Shown here piece by piece: positions 37,307 to 51,300 of a DNA stretch of 64,000 nt. The notes beneath the pieces were generated by a model. That model did no database searches, was not told the origin of the DNA, and saw only the letters and a program-made list of their open reading frames with translations. How positions within the stretch are numbered: the first letter of the stretch is position 1; each line of letters starts with the position of its first letter. The position numbers were made by a program, and so were the translations under genes. Source of the DNA: Struthidea cinerea (Eukaryota > Chordata > Aves > Passeriformes > Corcoracidae); NCBI GenBank assembly GCA_013397865.1, contig VZTI01001820.1, positions 1 to 64,000 of the forward strand, given 5' to 3'.

Positions 37307-40300
37307 AGTGGTAAATATATTATAGATTGTGTTCCACAGGACACAATTACACTTGCTATGAAAAAAGACAAATTCACAGCATTCACAGTTCAGTATGTTC
37401 ATAAAGTGCACATGAAGTGCAACTATGGGAAAACTTTAACATCCAAACTTTGTTGTTCTTATTGTGTCCTTTGAAATCTGTTGTCTTAGCATTTTCATTG
37501 CTGATGTACAGTAGATGATAGATTTAGTTCAGATATTAAAGATGTTTTCTTATTGTTTAAAATGTAAGTAATGTTTTGTAAGGAATCTAACATTCCTAAA
37601 CAGTAATCTACTTCTCTATCATTATTGTTGAGAGATTTCAATGGTTGCTTTAGAGATATTTAAAAAATAGTATTTAGGTTTTCCAGTATTAAAAGCTGTC
37701 CTTGGTATAATGTTCATTACACAATGCAGAAAGATAAATAGTTGGTTTTAAGATTACTGCTTGCATTACTTGGGATTAAATGATTAGTCAATTTATCTGA
37801 ACAAAATTTTATGTAAGTAGGAGGTGGCTAGCCTTTTTCATCATTTTCCAGCAGAGAAGCAAGATGTGGTGTCTCATAAGCTACACTTGTTTCTAGCAAA
37901 ATAAATTTCCAAAACATGTAATTAAGTTTTTTATATTATTTTCAGCAATCACATTATTCTAGCACAAAATCAGCAATCTACTCATGGTCATTATGCAAGT
38001 CTCAGTTAATGATCTTCAAAATATATGTTGGTTTTCTCTGAAAAATACTGGCGTACAACCATGGCTCTTTGAGTGGCTGAAACAGTATTTTTCTTGTTGT
38101 TCTTCCCCAAACAGCCAATTCCTGTCAGAGATCCAATGCTTTTTTAAACTGTGTTGACTATAAGCAGTGTATTTTAATTGCCCAGAACTAATGTGCTTAT
38201 AGTCTTAAATCCCCCTTACTGTTCACAGAAACCAAGCAGACACTGAGAAGATCAACAGATGGGAGGGCCCAGCTCTGGCTGCTGTTGAAAGCGGGGAGAG
38301 AAAGATTATTGTGTAGTTTCTTCATAAAAATAGGCTGGATTCTTTAGAAAAGGAGTGGCCAGACATAGCAGAATCATTTACATTGCAGTGTGGTCTCCAG
38401 AAGAATCCTGCCCAGAGTTCTGGGACTGCTGCAGCACTTTCACTCCTTGCTTTTATTAATTGAATGTGAAATCATATAAATATGCTGAATGTGTTTAAGG
38501 ATGTCACACAGAAAAGGAACCTCCCTTAATATGACACATACAGTCCCAGTTTTACAAACCTTGCAAATTACTTCATGAAGCAGCAAAAAAAGAATGAGCC
38601 TGTGTATGTGTGTCATCTCTGCTGGGAGGGACTGGTGTGTTTAGCAATCATGCTTGTTTCAATGTGAATCATAACTCCTGACTCGCTGCCACAACAACAT
38701 ATAGGTCAGCCTCACAATGTGGAAACAGGACAGCAGGATTAGTCTTTGCAACAGGAGACCTGTAGACTGCTGTCAACTCCTCTCTGAAGTGGCTGAGCTT
38801 CTCAGCTTCTGCTGGACACTGTGCATGATTGGCCTGAGAAAATCTTTGAGAATGCCAACGAATTAAGGACTTTGACACCTAGAGAGGTGCATGCTCCTGA
38901 GACTTGAGTGTACCTAGATGGCCTAAACAGAACCTATACATTTCAAGGCCTGTTTTCACTTGTGATGGCATAGAGAGACAGGAGGATAGCCACGTAGTTA
39001 AGGGGACACTCTCCCATCATGAATTTCAGAGCTCATGCTAAACAAAGCAGTGCTGGCAGCTTAGTTCCCTTGACCCGTTGTTGTTTCTGCAGTCTTCTGT
39101 AGCAAATACCATTATCCCCGCATTTAAGCTGTGGAAGTAAGGCAGATGGTTCAAGTGTAATTACCAAAGGCTCCCAGGTGTCTTTCAGACACAGAATGAG
39201 ACTGAGACAGCTCTTTATTGTTTATTCCAGGTTGTCTCTCATGGTAATGACTGATTATTACTGACACACTCATCTCTGTTGCCAAGGTTACCCTGCAGCT
39301 GGTTCAGCAGGAACAAACTGGATGGAGGTCTTTCTCAACTTTCCTCTCAGTGCTGCGTAAGGACACTGCACTATGCAACTGCTCTACAGTCCCTTGAGGG
39401 TACACGAAGTGCCGTGGTCCTTTCATTATAGATCCCACCCCTAAGGAAGTGACTAGAAGTAGTTTCCCATCTTTTGCGAAAAGTAATCACTGTTACTCAG
39501 TCCCAATGACTGTTTCCATAGTCAAAGATATAGCCAAGTCTGTAACACAGTGGACAGAGAATTTTAATGGTGAGAGTACAGGACATCATTGTCAAGATGT
39601 CTTTTCTTCTTTGTCACATCCCTGAAGTAGTTAAAAGCTCAGGAACACTGATTGCATACATTTGCACAAGCTGAGATGGACCAGACATTTTTCTACTTGT
39701 CTGAGCCCTGTATCAAACCAGGAACCAGGCAGACTTCATACAAGACTGTAAAGCATGAGGGGAAACTCTGAAGCGCAAAGTTGATGTCTGTCTGTCTGTC
39801 TATCTCTGTCTCTCTCTCCCCATAGCAGTGACATACCTTGGAATCAGTTATGGTAGTTTTCCACCATCAGACTGATTCCCTTAGCAGTGTACGCAGAAAA
39901 AGGAAACTATATATGCATAATTATTTATAAATATTATATAAGTTGATCTGTTCTGTGCCATTCTGTCAGAAATGCAGAGATCACTGAGAAGAAATCAAGA
40001 GGAAACAACATAGCATAGAAAGGAAGACTGATTATCAGGGAGGGCTAACCACACTGCTATGGCTTCACCCTCCCACACCTGAGGTCAGGATCAAATGGAA
40101 CAATGAATGGTCAAAAGAGAAACCCTCCCAGCCTTATTCAAGGGATTGGGCTAGTTGTTAGGAGTAAGCAAGGACTTCTGATGAGTACTGAAAAGCAGGC
40201 AGGGAAAAAGACAGGCATCCATCTACAACAGGTTAGATGTCTGTCCCATTTCAGAGATGGCTTCAATGAAGAAACTATACAAAAGTTTGTTGAAAGATGT

Positions 40301-41754
40301 CCTTATCGTTGTACATCTTTCAATGAATAAAGAATATTCTTGTTTTGAAGGACTGAGACACCTTAATTCTCCAATGGCTGGTTCCTGCAATAGGCCTGGT
40401 TTTCCAGAGTTAAAATAGATGCAGACAGCAAATGGGCTGACTGCAGCAGTCAGATCCAATCTCAAAGTGAGAGAACTACACAGTTCCACTTGAAGGAGGA
40501 CAACCTGGAGAAATACCTGTTCTCAAAGGGCATGCCTAAGAAGGTCTAAAACATCACATCCATAGGCATGAATTATGGAATTGTTCATTTAGAGCAGGTT
40601 TTCCCTCTTTTCTTGCATCTCCTCATCATTAAAGTGAAAGACACAAATGCCATCCTGACCAACCCTTCATTCTGAGTGAGGTATAGGATTATGATCTGAA
40701 TCAGGACTAATATCCACATTGAATAGTTTAATTATATGGCTGCAGTGGAAAAAAATCAAATCCCAGAATACAAATACTCTCTGACTTCAAGAGATTCAGT
40801 AGCCTTAGTGGAATACTTTGCAGTTTGGATATACCTTCCAAATTCAAATCCTCATCCTGATCCACGCTAAAACCCCACAGTTCCTGTACACTTCAACAAA
40901 AACTAGGGAGTATAGACATTCTGCTTTCTTGCGTGACTGCAAAGCACAATCCAAACTACAAAAACTGTCACGCCTTCAACAATTTCAGATTATTCATTAA
41001 AAACAGACACAGTGCTGTTGTAAACACAGCCAGCCATTTGCACGTTTAATTATAGAATATGTCTCCATAGTTTAATAGGATAATAACTGTTATTGTACTC
41101 ATCATGGGACTTCTTTTTCTGAGGTAACAGAGTCAAGAGACCAGATCCTGAAAGTGGAAGGAGTCAGGCACAGAGAGATTTACCACAAAAACACAAGAAC
41201 GGTTTCTGTGTTGACCCTGGAACTCAGGTGAAGGCAACTGCTCAGCATTCAGGTCTCTGCTAGACGAGCTGTGCCCTCTGCAGCCATTGTTCTGACAGAA
41301 ACCATGACGGCCTCACAAGTGCACCTGCCTTGTGCAAACTGCTGACATGGCCTGATCTCTTCCTTTAGTGTGACTGGTTGTGTGACTGATGTGATTATGG
41401 AAGAGCCTGAACTTGTTTATGTTTGATGGAGTCAGTCTCTGGCCTAGCCAGAGGCTGCCCAGCTGGGCCAAGGACTGCAGCACCGGCCAAGGAATCTCAG
41501 ACCCACATCTGACATGCACTCGGTTAATTTTAGAAGAGTTGCACTTGTTTACACATGGCCTGAGGTAGGTTTCAAGCCATAATAGCAGGTTAGCTGAATT
41601 GGTTATAAAGAGGCTTTCTCATAGGAATCAGTTTAAAAAAATATGTATTTTGGGCTTTTAACAGAGAATGTAAGATGCTGGTAGAAAAGTACGTGGTGTC
41701 AGGGACCAACTGGCCTCCAGTGCTGGTTTGTGCCCAAATGAACCCATATTTTGG
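37307..41754. other. Intergenic upstream of RAB18
   Basis: AT-rich, with the pyrimidine microsatellite at 39.79 kb and a small TTGAAAGATGT hairpin at 40290-40323. No gene was recognised. CpG content rises from about 41755 toward the RAB18 promoter. Confidence 0.6.
39787..39820 (+). repeat. (CTGT)n/(CT)n microsatellite
   Basis: CTGTCTGTCTGTCTATCTC passes into CTCTCTCTCC: a short compound pyrimidine-rich repeat. Confidence 0.85.
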
Positions 41755-41847
41755 TGGCAGGCTCCGGAGCAGCTGCTCCTCGCGGGAGGCGGCAGCTGGC
41801 TCTGCTCCCGCAGCGGGCGCTGGCCGACTGCCTTCGTGCGGCGCAAG

Positions 41848-42040
41848 CAATCACAGAATCAGTGAGGCTGGAAAAGACCTCTGAGCTCACCGAGTCCAAC
41901 CTATGACCGATCACCACCTTGCCAACCACACCGTGGCACTGCATGCCACGTCCACTCTTTCCTTAAACACCTCCAGGGACGGGGATTCCACCACCTCCTC
42001 GGGCAGCCCATTCCAATGTCTAATAACCCACTCCCATTTA
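41848..42040 (-). mobile_element. CR1 LINE 3' fragment in the RAB18 upstream region
   Basis: The reverse-complement CR1 3' end is clear: AATCACAGAATCAGTGAGGC, then GAAAAGACCTCTGAGCTCAC. It runs through CACCTCCAGGGACGG and GGGCAGCCCATTCCAATG. Its 5'-truncated edge lies about 250 bases upstream of the RAB18 ATG. It separates the CpG-rich patch at 41755-41845 from the core promoter. Confidence 0.92.
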
Positions 42041-42057
42041 ATCTCGTTTCTTTTCTC

Positions 42058-42291
42058 CCCAGGGCGCTCGATTCTGACACCGACAGCAGCTGCAAACGCC
42101 ACCGCAGTCCCCCCGCTCCCCCCAGGCCACGGCCCGGGCGCGCAGCGCTCCCGACACCGGCCCCGCGCACGCGCACAGTGCCCGGCCCGCCCCGCCCGCT
42201 GTAAACAAACGGCGGGCGGCCCCGCGCAGGCGCAGCGCTGCTGCCGCAGGGAGCGTCGGGCGGTCGGGGCTGGTTCGGGGGCGCTGCCGGG
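42058..42291 (+). promoter_or_regulatory. RAB18: RAB18 TATA-less CpG-island promoter and 5' UTR
   Basis: This is very GC- and CpG-rich sequence immediately before the RAB18 ATG, with no TATA box. A perfect NRF1 consensus (CGCGCACGCGCA) lies at 42164-42175. A second site with one mismatch (CGCGCAGGCGCA) is at 42223-42234. An SP1-type CCCCGCCC is at 42190-42197, and a forkhead-type TGTAAACA at 42200-42207. Such features fit a broadly expressed housekeeping promoter. The transcription start cannot be fixed from sequence alone. CpG richness continues into intron 1 to about 42.7 kb. Confidence 0.8.
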
Positions 42292-42359
42292 ATGGACGAG
42301 GACGTGCTGACCACCCTGAAGATTCTCATCATCGGCGAGAGCGGCGTCGGCAAGTCCAG
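42292..42359 (+). CDS. RAB18: RAB18 coding exon 1
   Basis: Encodes residues 1-22, including the whole P-loop, plus the first two bases of the Ser23 codon. The donor is AG|GTGAGG at 42360. The exon is GC-rich, unlike the later exons, because it lies inside the CpG island. The first Met follows GCCGGG and precedes G, a good Kozak context. Confidence 0.96.
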
Positions 42360-45300
42360 GTGAGGGGGCGCCCACCAGCCTTCCACAGCCTCTCCTGGCC
42401 GGCCGGCCCCGGCCTACGCCCCTTGTCGAACGACGCCGCCTGGGCGCGGCCTGCGCCCCGCAGGGCCGGGCCCGCGGGGGGAGCTCCCTCGCCGCTTCCC
42501 GGCCGGCCCTCCGGTGGGCGAGAGGTTCCCCCTCCTCTCCGTCCTCCTCCCCAGCGCTCCCGCAGCCGACGGCCGTGAGCTAGTGTCTGCCAGGCCCAGC
42601 TGCAAACAAATGAAGCGGGGGTTCTGTCGGGCTGCCCAGTTCACCTGGGCCGCCCTGTGCCCGGCGCAGCGTTGCGTCTCGGGGACACAGGTGCCCTTGT
42701 ACGTCTCCATAGCGCTTTGGGGTTAATGTCTAGTCCATAATATGTATATGCAGAGCCAGAAGTGACCCAGCATTGGGTGTGTGCGGGGGAGCATGGGGAC
42801 GCAGCAAAGTAGTTCTAACACAAGTCTTTTTGCTAATTACAGGCTTTCTCAAGTACTTTGAAGTTGATTTCTTCTTCCCTGCCGTATTCATGGCTTTGGC
42901 TAAGCTGTAAATTTCAGCCCTAAGGGGTTGGGATTTTATTTGTGTGTTTTTTTTTTTTTTTTCCCCCGTAGTGACATCGTTCTTCGTAAGGGGAGGGGGA
43001 TATAAATGCAGGAGGGCAGCTGGGAATGTACTACACCGGTAATTTTGTATTTGATATTTTTATGGCAGTAATCTGTGTCCTCTGCCATGACCCTAAGTTA
43101 CATACAAGTTGTTAATTTGGAAAAATAAACGCCTATATTTGTTAAAAATCTGTCAGTTACTCGTTTGAGTTAGCTACTGAATTGATAATTAGTACAGTAG
43201 GCCCCTGGTGGCAGACATGATCTGAGCAAATTTCTTTTCGTTGAGGTCATCTCTTATACATATAAGAGTGGCCATATGGAAGAATTTTTCCTGGGGCAGA
43301 TAAAACTCATGGTGGTTTTGCATACCTATTGAAATACATGTTTGTTTACATCAGAAAGCTTGTTAAAAGAGGAGTTATGTGGAGGAAATAAAAATGCTAT
43401 TAAACGACAACAATGCAGTTGTTCAGGTACAGGAACTTGATACTGAACTATTCCTAAATTTGTGTCTCTTACCTATTGGTTGACTAGGAAAGGTCAGATG
43501 TTAAACTGGTATTAGCATGGTGTAGTAAGTGGTTGGAGTCCTGACTTCCGAACAAATGCTGTCTTAAATGTAGTCCCTGTGAGGGTGCTCTGCTTTGTAG
43601 AAGATGATAGCTACATATGAAAAAAAGATCGGGAAGATAGAAGTTGGCTGGGCTTGGCATGCAAGACTGATGAAGTGATGTTTTTATTCTAGTAGTAGTA
43701 TATGGGTTCCATAATTTGTCTGTTCTGAATGAAACTAGTTTTGGTTGTAACTAAAAATAGCTGCTCTTGAATAGCAACTGATATCTTGATACAACCATCT
43801 GAAGGTACTGGTAAAAACCTATGTGCTGTGGTTTTTAAAAAATTATTGTTATTTTAATTATTCTTTGATAAATAAAGCTACCATTTGGTTTTGGGATTCT
43901 GGAGTAAGGAGAGAAAAAATGTTGGTCTATGATTAACTTTGGAGTTGTCACTCATCCTCATTGAAATAAAGGAATTTCAGTGGTCACTGTTTTTTGTCAA
44001 GGCAGGACTGTGTCCAAATGCTAAAAAGCACTTGACTTCTAAATTCCCATACAAAAAGAGGAGAAAAGAACAGGGCGGGGGAAGACCAAAAGGTAAATAA
44101 GGCTTTGTTTTGTTTCTCCAGCCTGGAAATGAGTAGAAGCTGTGGTCATAGCAAGCAGTTGCCTGCCACATGCACTTGCCACAGATACACAGATGATTTT
44201 AGAAACTGTGTGCTCAGAATCTTTGTCTCTCACAAAAATATTTACATTTGACACCAGTGGCATTTTGGGCACTTTTTTAAGGGACCCTGCACTGCTGTGG
44301 TGTGATGTGCTATTAAAACTTGGGTGTAACTTTTTCTCTTGGTAGCAAACACATTCATCAGGATTGGGGGAAATATTGTGTGCATGAGTCCTTATATATA
44401 AAAAGGTACAAAATCATAAAACAGTGGGGAGCTAATTCTACTCTTCAGCTTCTGTGTCTTTATTTCTGATGTCTGTTGTCCTTGCTGTTCCCCTGTGTGC
44501 CCAGTTCAAGGGCAAGTTATTTCTGGGATGAAAAGCTGACTTGGAATTTATTTCTCAAGCTTACAGAAATACTGCATGAAGCAATATTGAAACAAAACAA
44601 AAGTTACTACTTTTGTACTGGTTTCTGGAAAAAGAAAAATAGAATAAGGTTGAAGTAAAATGCTTTGCGAAGCAGATCACATGACTGTTCAGGCAACTGA
44701 TTTGACAACTTGTGTGGTACTTTGTTTTCAAAGAGACAGTCTGGGTAATACATGCAGAGAAGAGACATGGGCTTAGGTAGCAGAGCATGTCTGCTCTATT
44801 CTTTCCATGTTCTTCTCTTTTTTCCATAATTCCTCTCCTACCAAAAAAAAAAACAAAACTACCAGATGTGAGTTTATTTAGCTATGTGGTCTTGCTGTTC
44901 CTTTCAGACTTGTAATTTATAGGCTTCCAGCAAGGTATGGATATGCTGCAGTATGTCTTATTTTTCTTTTTTTCTCTATTAGCCTTCTGCTGCGGTTCAC
45001 AGATGATACATTTGACCCAGAACTTGCAGCAACAATTGGTAAGTATGTGCTGATACTACCTTAGAAAAATTGATAACATTTTCAGTGTAGAATTGTGGTT
45101 GTTCAGACTTGCCTAACATGTAGTGAAGTTCAGACATGTCTGCCTTTCTGTAAGAACTACTACTCTCCTACTGATTTATCTGTGCAAAATAGCCGTCAGA
45201 TTTTTGACTAATAATACTGCTGTCCAGACTTTGTGTCTATGTAATATGATATGTGGTAGCTATCTTAAGATTCTGTAGCAGGTAGTATTAACTCCTCCAA

Positions 45301-48300
45301 CTTCTGATGATGCTTGAGTGCACTGGGTTCTGTGTGGCTTCTGCTTTTCCTCCATGGGGAGGAAATTACAATGTGGCTGCTTTTTCTTCTACTTATAGCA
45401 ATCAGTTCCTTGGCAGTTAGTCTCCTGAGAAAAGTGGAAGAGAGCCAAGAATCTAGAGCTGCTTGGGAAAAAGGCAGTGATGTGTCATTGCTGTGCTGGT
45501 ATTATACCTACCAGCATGGGTCAGTTGTGCTGGAGGAGAGTGACCCAGAATGCAGGATCCACTAAGTGGATTGGTTCTCAAAGGAAGCAAAATGGAACTT
45601 ATAAAAATGTGATGCAGCTCTGTGCAAAAGTAATAACTGAAGTTATGGAAGATAGAGATGCTTTTTCACACCCTCATTTCAATTGCATTTTTTACTTTCT
45701 CTGTAGGAAGAGGTCTGTCTAAGAGCTTATATAAAATTTTTTCTTTGAGTTCAGCTGTTGGTAAGCAAAACCAGCTCTGTCTAATTTACTAAAAATTAAG
45801 AAATTGATCTGTTTTTCATTAACGTTAATAAGATTCAGGAGTATTATTGCATATGAAGCACTGAGAAGCCAAGGGGAGGAATGTGGCCTATTTTTGTTCA
45901 TTCCACTGTTCATAAAAAATGAAGTCATGCAAGTAGCCCCACCTCAGTTTATGAGGGAGGATAGCATGGAAGGAAACAGGAATGAAATAGATCAGGTAGT
46001 GAAGATAGCAATCTTGGATTCTAATCTAATAGTTTTGGCACTGTATATACTTCAGGTCCTGTTACTTTCTTGATATGTCAACCATGTGAGCCAGGAAGTT
46101 AGTGCAGAATAGCTACTTCAGCTTTCATGATGTTTTGGATACCAAAAGACTAGTTCAGTCTCTGTGTGGGCATCTTTATTGTTTTGGGATTTTTTTGTTT
46201 GTTTTTAATGGTGGGGTTTCTTTTTTTTCCTTCTGGTGTTTGTACATAATATTCTTTATCTGTGTCAAAAACTGGCATCAGTGCACTGTTTGAGAAACTA
46301 AGGAATTGCTTGCTGAAGTAATTGTTCTTCAGGTTTGTCAAAATACACAACAGCATGTGTGGTAGCTAATCACTGGTTGTTAAATAGCAACAATTCAAGG
46401 TTTACCGCTGGCAGATACTGCCTAGCAGATCATACTCTACTCTGTTTCTGGTGTGGGAAAGGAGGAAGAGTACTCAATGTAAACATTACTTCAGATAGAG
46501 TTTGAGTTCTGAAACAGATATACTAATGTGGAATGAATGTGATCATTTGTCAGGAAAAGTCAGTTCTAGAGACTGAGCAAAAGCTGGCATAGATCACCCT
46601 GTTAGGCCCATCTAGCTGATGTTTGAGGTAGTGCTGTGCAGTAGAGCTGCTGTGACCCCAGATGTGCAAGTCCTACAGCATGGTGTGTGGGGCACTCATG
46701 GGGGATAGCAGATTCATTTTTTTTTCCCCACTTAACTGGAAGAGGACGGAATCTGGGTTCTTATTTATTTTCTTGTTTTTCCTTTAAAACTACTATCCAG
46801 TGGCATTGCCACTTTTCTGGTGAGTGTATTTCTGAGAAGCAACATGTTGACTTTAAATTCAGGGCATGATTTGTTGTTCATATAGATAAAGCAGTTGGAG
46901 TGAGTTCCGAGAGGTAATTATTCTGCTGCATGAAGACAAACCCTAGATAGATGCCAGTTTCAGGTACTTACAAGATGGTAAAGTGTCAAAACACTTTGTG
47001 AGTCTTGGCTTGGAGTTCTTTTTGTGCTAATTAAACACCATTTTGCTTTGAGATAGGGGACAGAAGAGGTTTTAAAGCTTTCCTGTTGAAACTGAAGAGT
47101 ATGGTGCTTTTCCAAAATGAATGGACTATAAATAATGTCGTCTTTTAATGTCATCTATGTACTGACTGCTGAACTGGCTAAAGTGACTATATTTTTAAAA
47201 TTTGGATTAGAAAGTGAAGAGAACTTTGGTTGGTTTAGTTTTCTTTAACATATAGCAAGAACTGCACACAAACCCACAATACTGAAGAAAACCTTGACTG
47301 CAGCACAACTGGTCCCCTGTGATGACCTGTTGAGACATACCTTACCTTCCTAGATTGCACAGATCTGTTGGGTGCAATTTAAAAGAAACTCTAAATGATT
47401 GTTTTGTGTGGGTTTTTCTTCAGAACTTACTAAAAATCCTGTGATATTCTCTGAAGAATAAGCTTCTTTTGGCAAATAGTTCAGCTTCAGTAGCTTCAGT
47501 TGGATTAAACATATTGTATTTAACCTAGCAGATTACCTGTCCTTGTAGTCTCTTGAGGCTGGCTTGTTTGTTGGGCTTCATCACGTGGATCTTACCAGAC
47601 TACATGTACCCCAGTATTTTCTATTGTCCTTACTGCTCGCGCTTGTCTTCACTTGCTTGCTCTTTGTATGAGAGATTCTAGATAAGTGTTCAGTGCAATC
47701 CCTGTTTCATAAATGAAGTGATGTATTGCACAGATCTGATGTCTCTTAACTTTTTATTTTTCCTTGCATTTGGAGTCCACAAACTCCTAAGCTGTCCAAC
47801 TTGTCACTTACCTACAACCCAAGTACTACACTGTAGCTGATTGTGCACTTCCTATAAATACAGCATGGCATTACTGGCCTGAATGTGAGAGCAGTATCAG
47901 TGGCAGAGCTGCTTCTTGCAAATTTTAAGTCCATAGTATGTTAGTGTGTAGTGCTGAGGCAGGAGGTGTTAACACACAGGAGTACAGTCTAGTAGTGCTG
48001 TCTTGTTTCTGGCTGCCTTCCAAGGCGTAGTGGAAAGCACTGTCAGCTTTCTGCTGTCAAGGGTAGACACATCACTCTTGCAAGGTCAGAACTGACACCT
48101 GTCACAAACATGTCTGTATTTCACTGTTGCTTTTAGGAAATACAAGTACCCTGTTTGTTGAATTCAACAAGATTTTCTTGAGCCTTAATTTTTTTTTTTC
48201 CTACTTGTCTTCCATTTTGGCAGATTGGCAACCAAAAACCTAAGTATTTAAAAGTTTTCTTTTTGTTAATTGGCTTTTATATGTGTTGAGCTCCTTTGTT

Positions 48301-51300
48301 TGTCAGAATTGTATTTGACATGCCTCAATCACTTTAAAGGGTATATTTTGGTGTGCTATTAGTTCATTTTCATACTTTTGCTTTTCAACAGTCAGTTTAA
48401 CACGTGGTTTAGTCACTATTTTAGTTTCTTATTTTACTTGCATTGCTCTTGCAAAATGTAAAGTGAATTTTAAACCAGCAGGAAGGCTAACATAAAGATG
48501 TATATATTCATTTCCATTAAATGAAAATTGCTGCACTGTGCAGGCACAAGATACTGAATCCGTTCACTGCATGGGAGAAGGATACTGTGGCTTCAGAATA
48601 CATATAATATGTTTATCTTCAGGAAGAAAGTTTTGTTTCTTGAAATTACTATGACATGTTTTGTCATATTAAGTATCCAATAGATTTGTAATATCTGCAG
48701 TTACAGGTTTGGTACCAGACTAATGGATAGAAGAATGCACTGTGAACTGTTGGACATGCTGACTGAACTGAAAATGGTGATTTTTGGAGTTCAGGGGGAG
48801 AAACATGCAATTACAGTGGAAGAAAGAAATTCTATTAGTGTAAAAGTTACTGCTGAGTACTGAAAAGTGGGCAGAACAGAATGTTCTCTAGGACCAAATT
48901 GAGTCAAATTGCTAGCATAGCAGACTTCTGTGAACTAGGTAAAGTTCTAAGAACTGGTGTTTAAAATAAAGTTAATAGCAACTGTTCTTTTCTGTGAACA
49001 TAACTCTAGAATAATGTACCATCCTTGTACATGATATTGAGCATTGTATTACCGCTATGTTAAGGACTAGGAGTCCTAGTACATGGAAAAAAGCCCTAAG
49101 TTCTGTTCAGTGACTACAAAAGTTGGTGTACTTTGGGAAAATTTTGCTTGAAATAGAGTATGGGCTTCTTCCAGTGCAGAATGTTGTCTGAAAAACAGCT
49201 GACACTTCAGGGAACACTTCAGTGAGCTGAAGCTGTGAAACAGTGGAATAAAAATTGTGCTTATTTTTTTTTTTGAAACAAAGCTCTTTTAAGCTTCTGT
49301 GCAACTGAAGTTTAAAGCTGCTTATAATATGCAGTTTCTTAATTATCCTGTATATCCTTTGTGACTTTAAGTTGAATGTATTTTGGCAGCTGTTTGTATT
49401 TTTTTGTAATCTGCATAAACTTGGGAATGTAAGTGCAGCGCACTCATCCTGAGGCTCTACTCGTTTTTTATTAGAATAGTTAAATTCTTTTTCTAGTAGG
49501 GAGTGTGATGATTGACATTGTAATTCTAAGTGCAAAAAGGTTGCTGTTGCACTTGAAAGTTGTTCTCATAAAAGTATCAACTTTCCACACTGCTACTTCA
49601 TTTCAGAGCTGCTGCCTGGTGGGAAGTGAAAGTCAATCCAAAGTACTTGAAACATATTTCTAGTTAGTTACTTGCTATTAGTAACCCAAGGGTTAAATTA
49701 AATCGTAATGGATCATAACTGTGCTGAGCCTCTCAAACAGATGTGTGTCACTATATCCTTTAACTTTGCAGTCACTAACATATTGTTCTCCTTGGCCTGA
49801 GTTTTGTGCAGCTTGTCCTTGAGCAGTTGATAGGCTGCTAGTTCCTGGGGGTGGAGTACACATGAAGGGGGAAGAGCTGTTACATGTTGGCGTAGATGAC
49901 TGAGCAGCAGAACGATTACCTTGTTGTCTGTTTGGAGAACATGTTTGTGAGTAATGAATAGAAAGTTAATCCATTTGAATTATAAACTTGAAAATTTGTC
50001 CTGGCATATGTGCTTTAATACAAGAGATGTAGTATTTGCCTTACTTCCATAAAATATTTTGAGTCAATGGCTTAGGCCCTTAGGCTTTTGCAAAAGTCTG
50101 TCAGCAAGAAAACCTTGCATTTTGAGCAACGTTCATAAATAGCTAATGGAACTTATTCTTCCTGCTCATGTCAAAACACAGATTTTTTTCAGAGTTTGAT
50201 TTTTCTTTTTCCATTTCTCTTTATTTACTTTTTAAAAGATAGCTGTAGTATGTTTGAAGAACTAAAATATTTTTCCTCCTCTAGGTGTGGACTTCAAGGT
50301 GAAAACTATTTCAGTTGATGGAAACAAAGCTAAACTGGCAATATGGGTAAGTCTCTCCTAAGTTCTTCATGTGTTGCTTTGCTTTAGGAATAGCTAGGGG
50401 TCGTATAATGCATAGTTTGTATAGAATCCTTTTCTGTTAATATGAAGGTGATTTGGAGAAGTGGGAGATTAATACTGCAGCATTCAGAAGGTGCAATGAA
50501 CTAAGGGACAACTGGCTGATGGGGTGGTTCTGCTGCCTGTGAGCTTCTGCAGTACCAATTCCTGGTCTGGTTGGGATAGAAGTAGAGAAAAAGAGGAATT
50601 AAATGGTATTAAATCAGTAGAAGGGTGCACTTCTTTACTAAATTTTGCCTGTAACACTGAGGTTGTGTATTAATAGGTTAAGAATTACAATTGCATGCTC
50701 ATATATTACCTCTTTAAACCCATTTTTAGTCTAAACTTCATAGCCGTCATACAAAGACTTTTATAGGCGCAATGTCAGATTTATTTGTAGCAGATGCATT
50801 TCAAAGAGAGAGGAGCAATGTTTGTAATCGTAGCTTTAGAATGTTCAACTTCTGTTCTAGTTAAAAGTAGAACTTCTATTATGGTAAGTGAAGAAAAAGT
50901 ACTTCCAAGCTTTTTAAAAATATTCTCCATGGTGTAAACCAGCCCCCAGACTTACGTGACTTGAAGCACCTTTTGAATAGCAAGATCCAGTTGTGTCTTC
51001 TTGTACCAAGCAAGTTTAAAACCTTGTTTCTCATATAAGCAAGATGCCAGACCTTGTTTCCTTGGGAAGTAATAGTAGAACATGAAATGTGTATTGCAAT
51101 GTTTCTGTAGCTTGGAGGGTGTTTCATACCTCACTAACAAACAGGACGTAGGTCTTAGTTATAGTAGTAGTCATCCATGAAATAAACAGGTTTGACAAGG
51201 AAAATAAATGCAATAGCTTGACAGAAAATAAAAAAGGCATACAGGATGAAAACCAGACTGATAGCAGAATGAGGAATGATAAGTTACTGTTACATATTGG

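Noticed and set aside
33491..39741. Full-length retrovirus from the 33.5-kb LTR end to an AGACT at 39.7 kb
   Set aside because: No gag, pol or env-like sequence and no second LTR lies between these points; the five-base match is chance.
41901..42386. Overlapping frames of 130-160 codons on both strands at the RAB18 promoter
   Set aside because: They combine CR1 sequence with CpG-island sequence; the only supported coding sequence here is RAB18 exon 1.
49107..49535. 142-codon - strand frame in RAB18 intron 2
   Set aside because: AT-rich intronic sequence with no splice sites or motif support.
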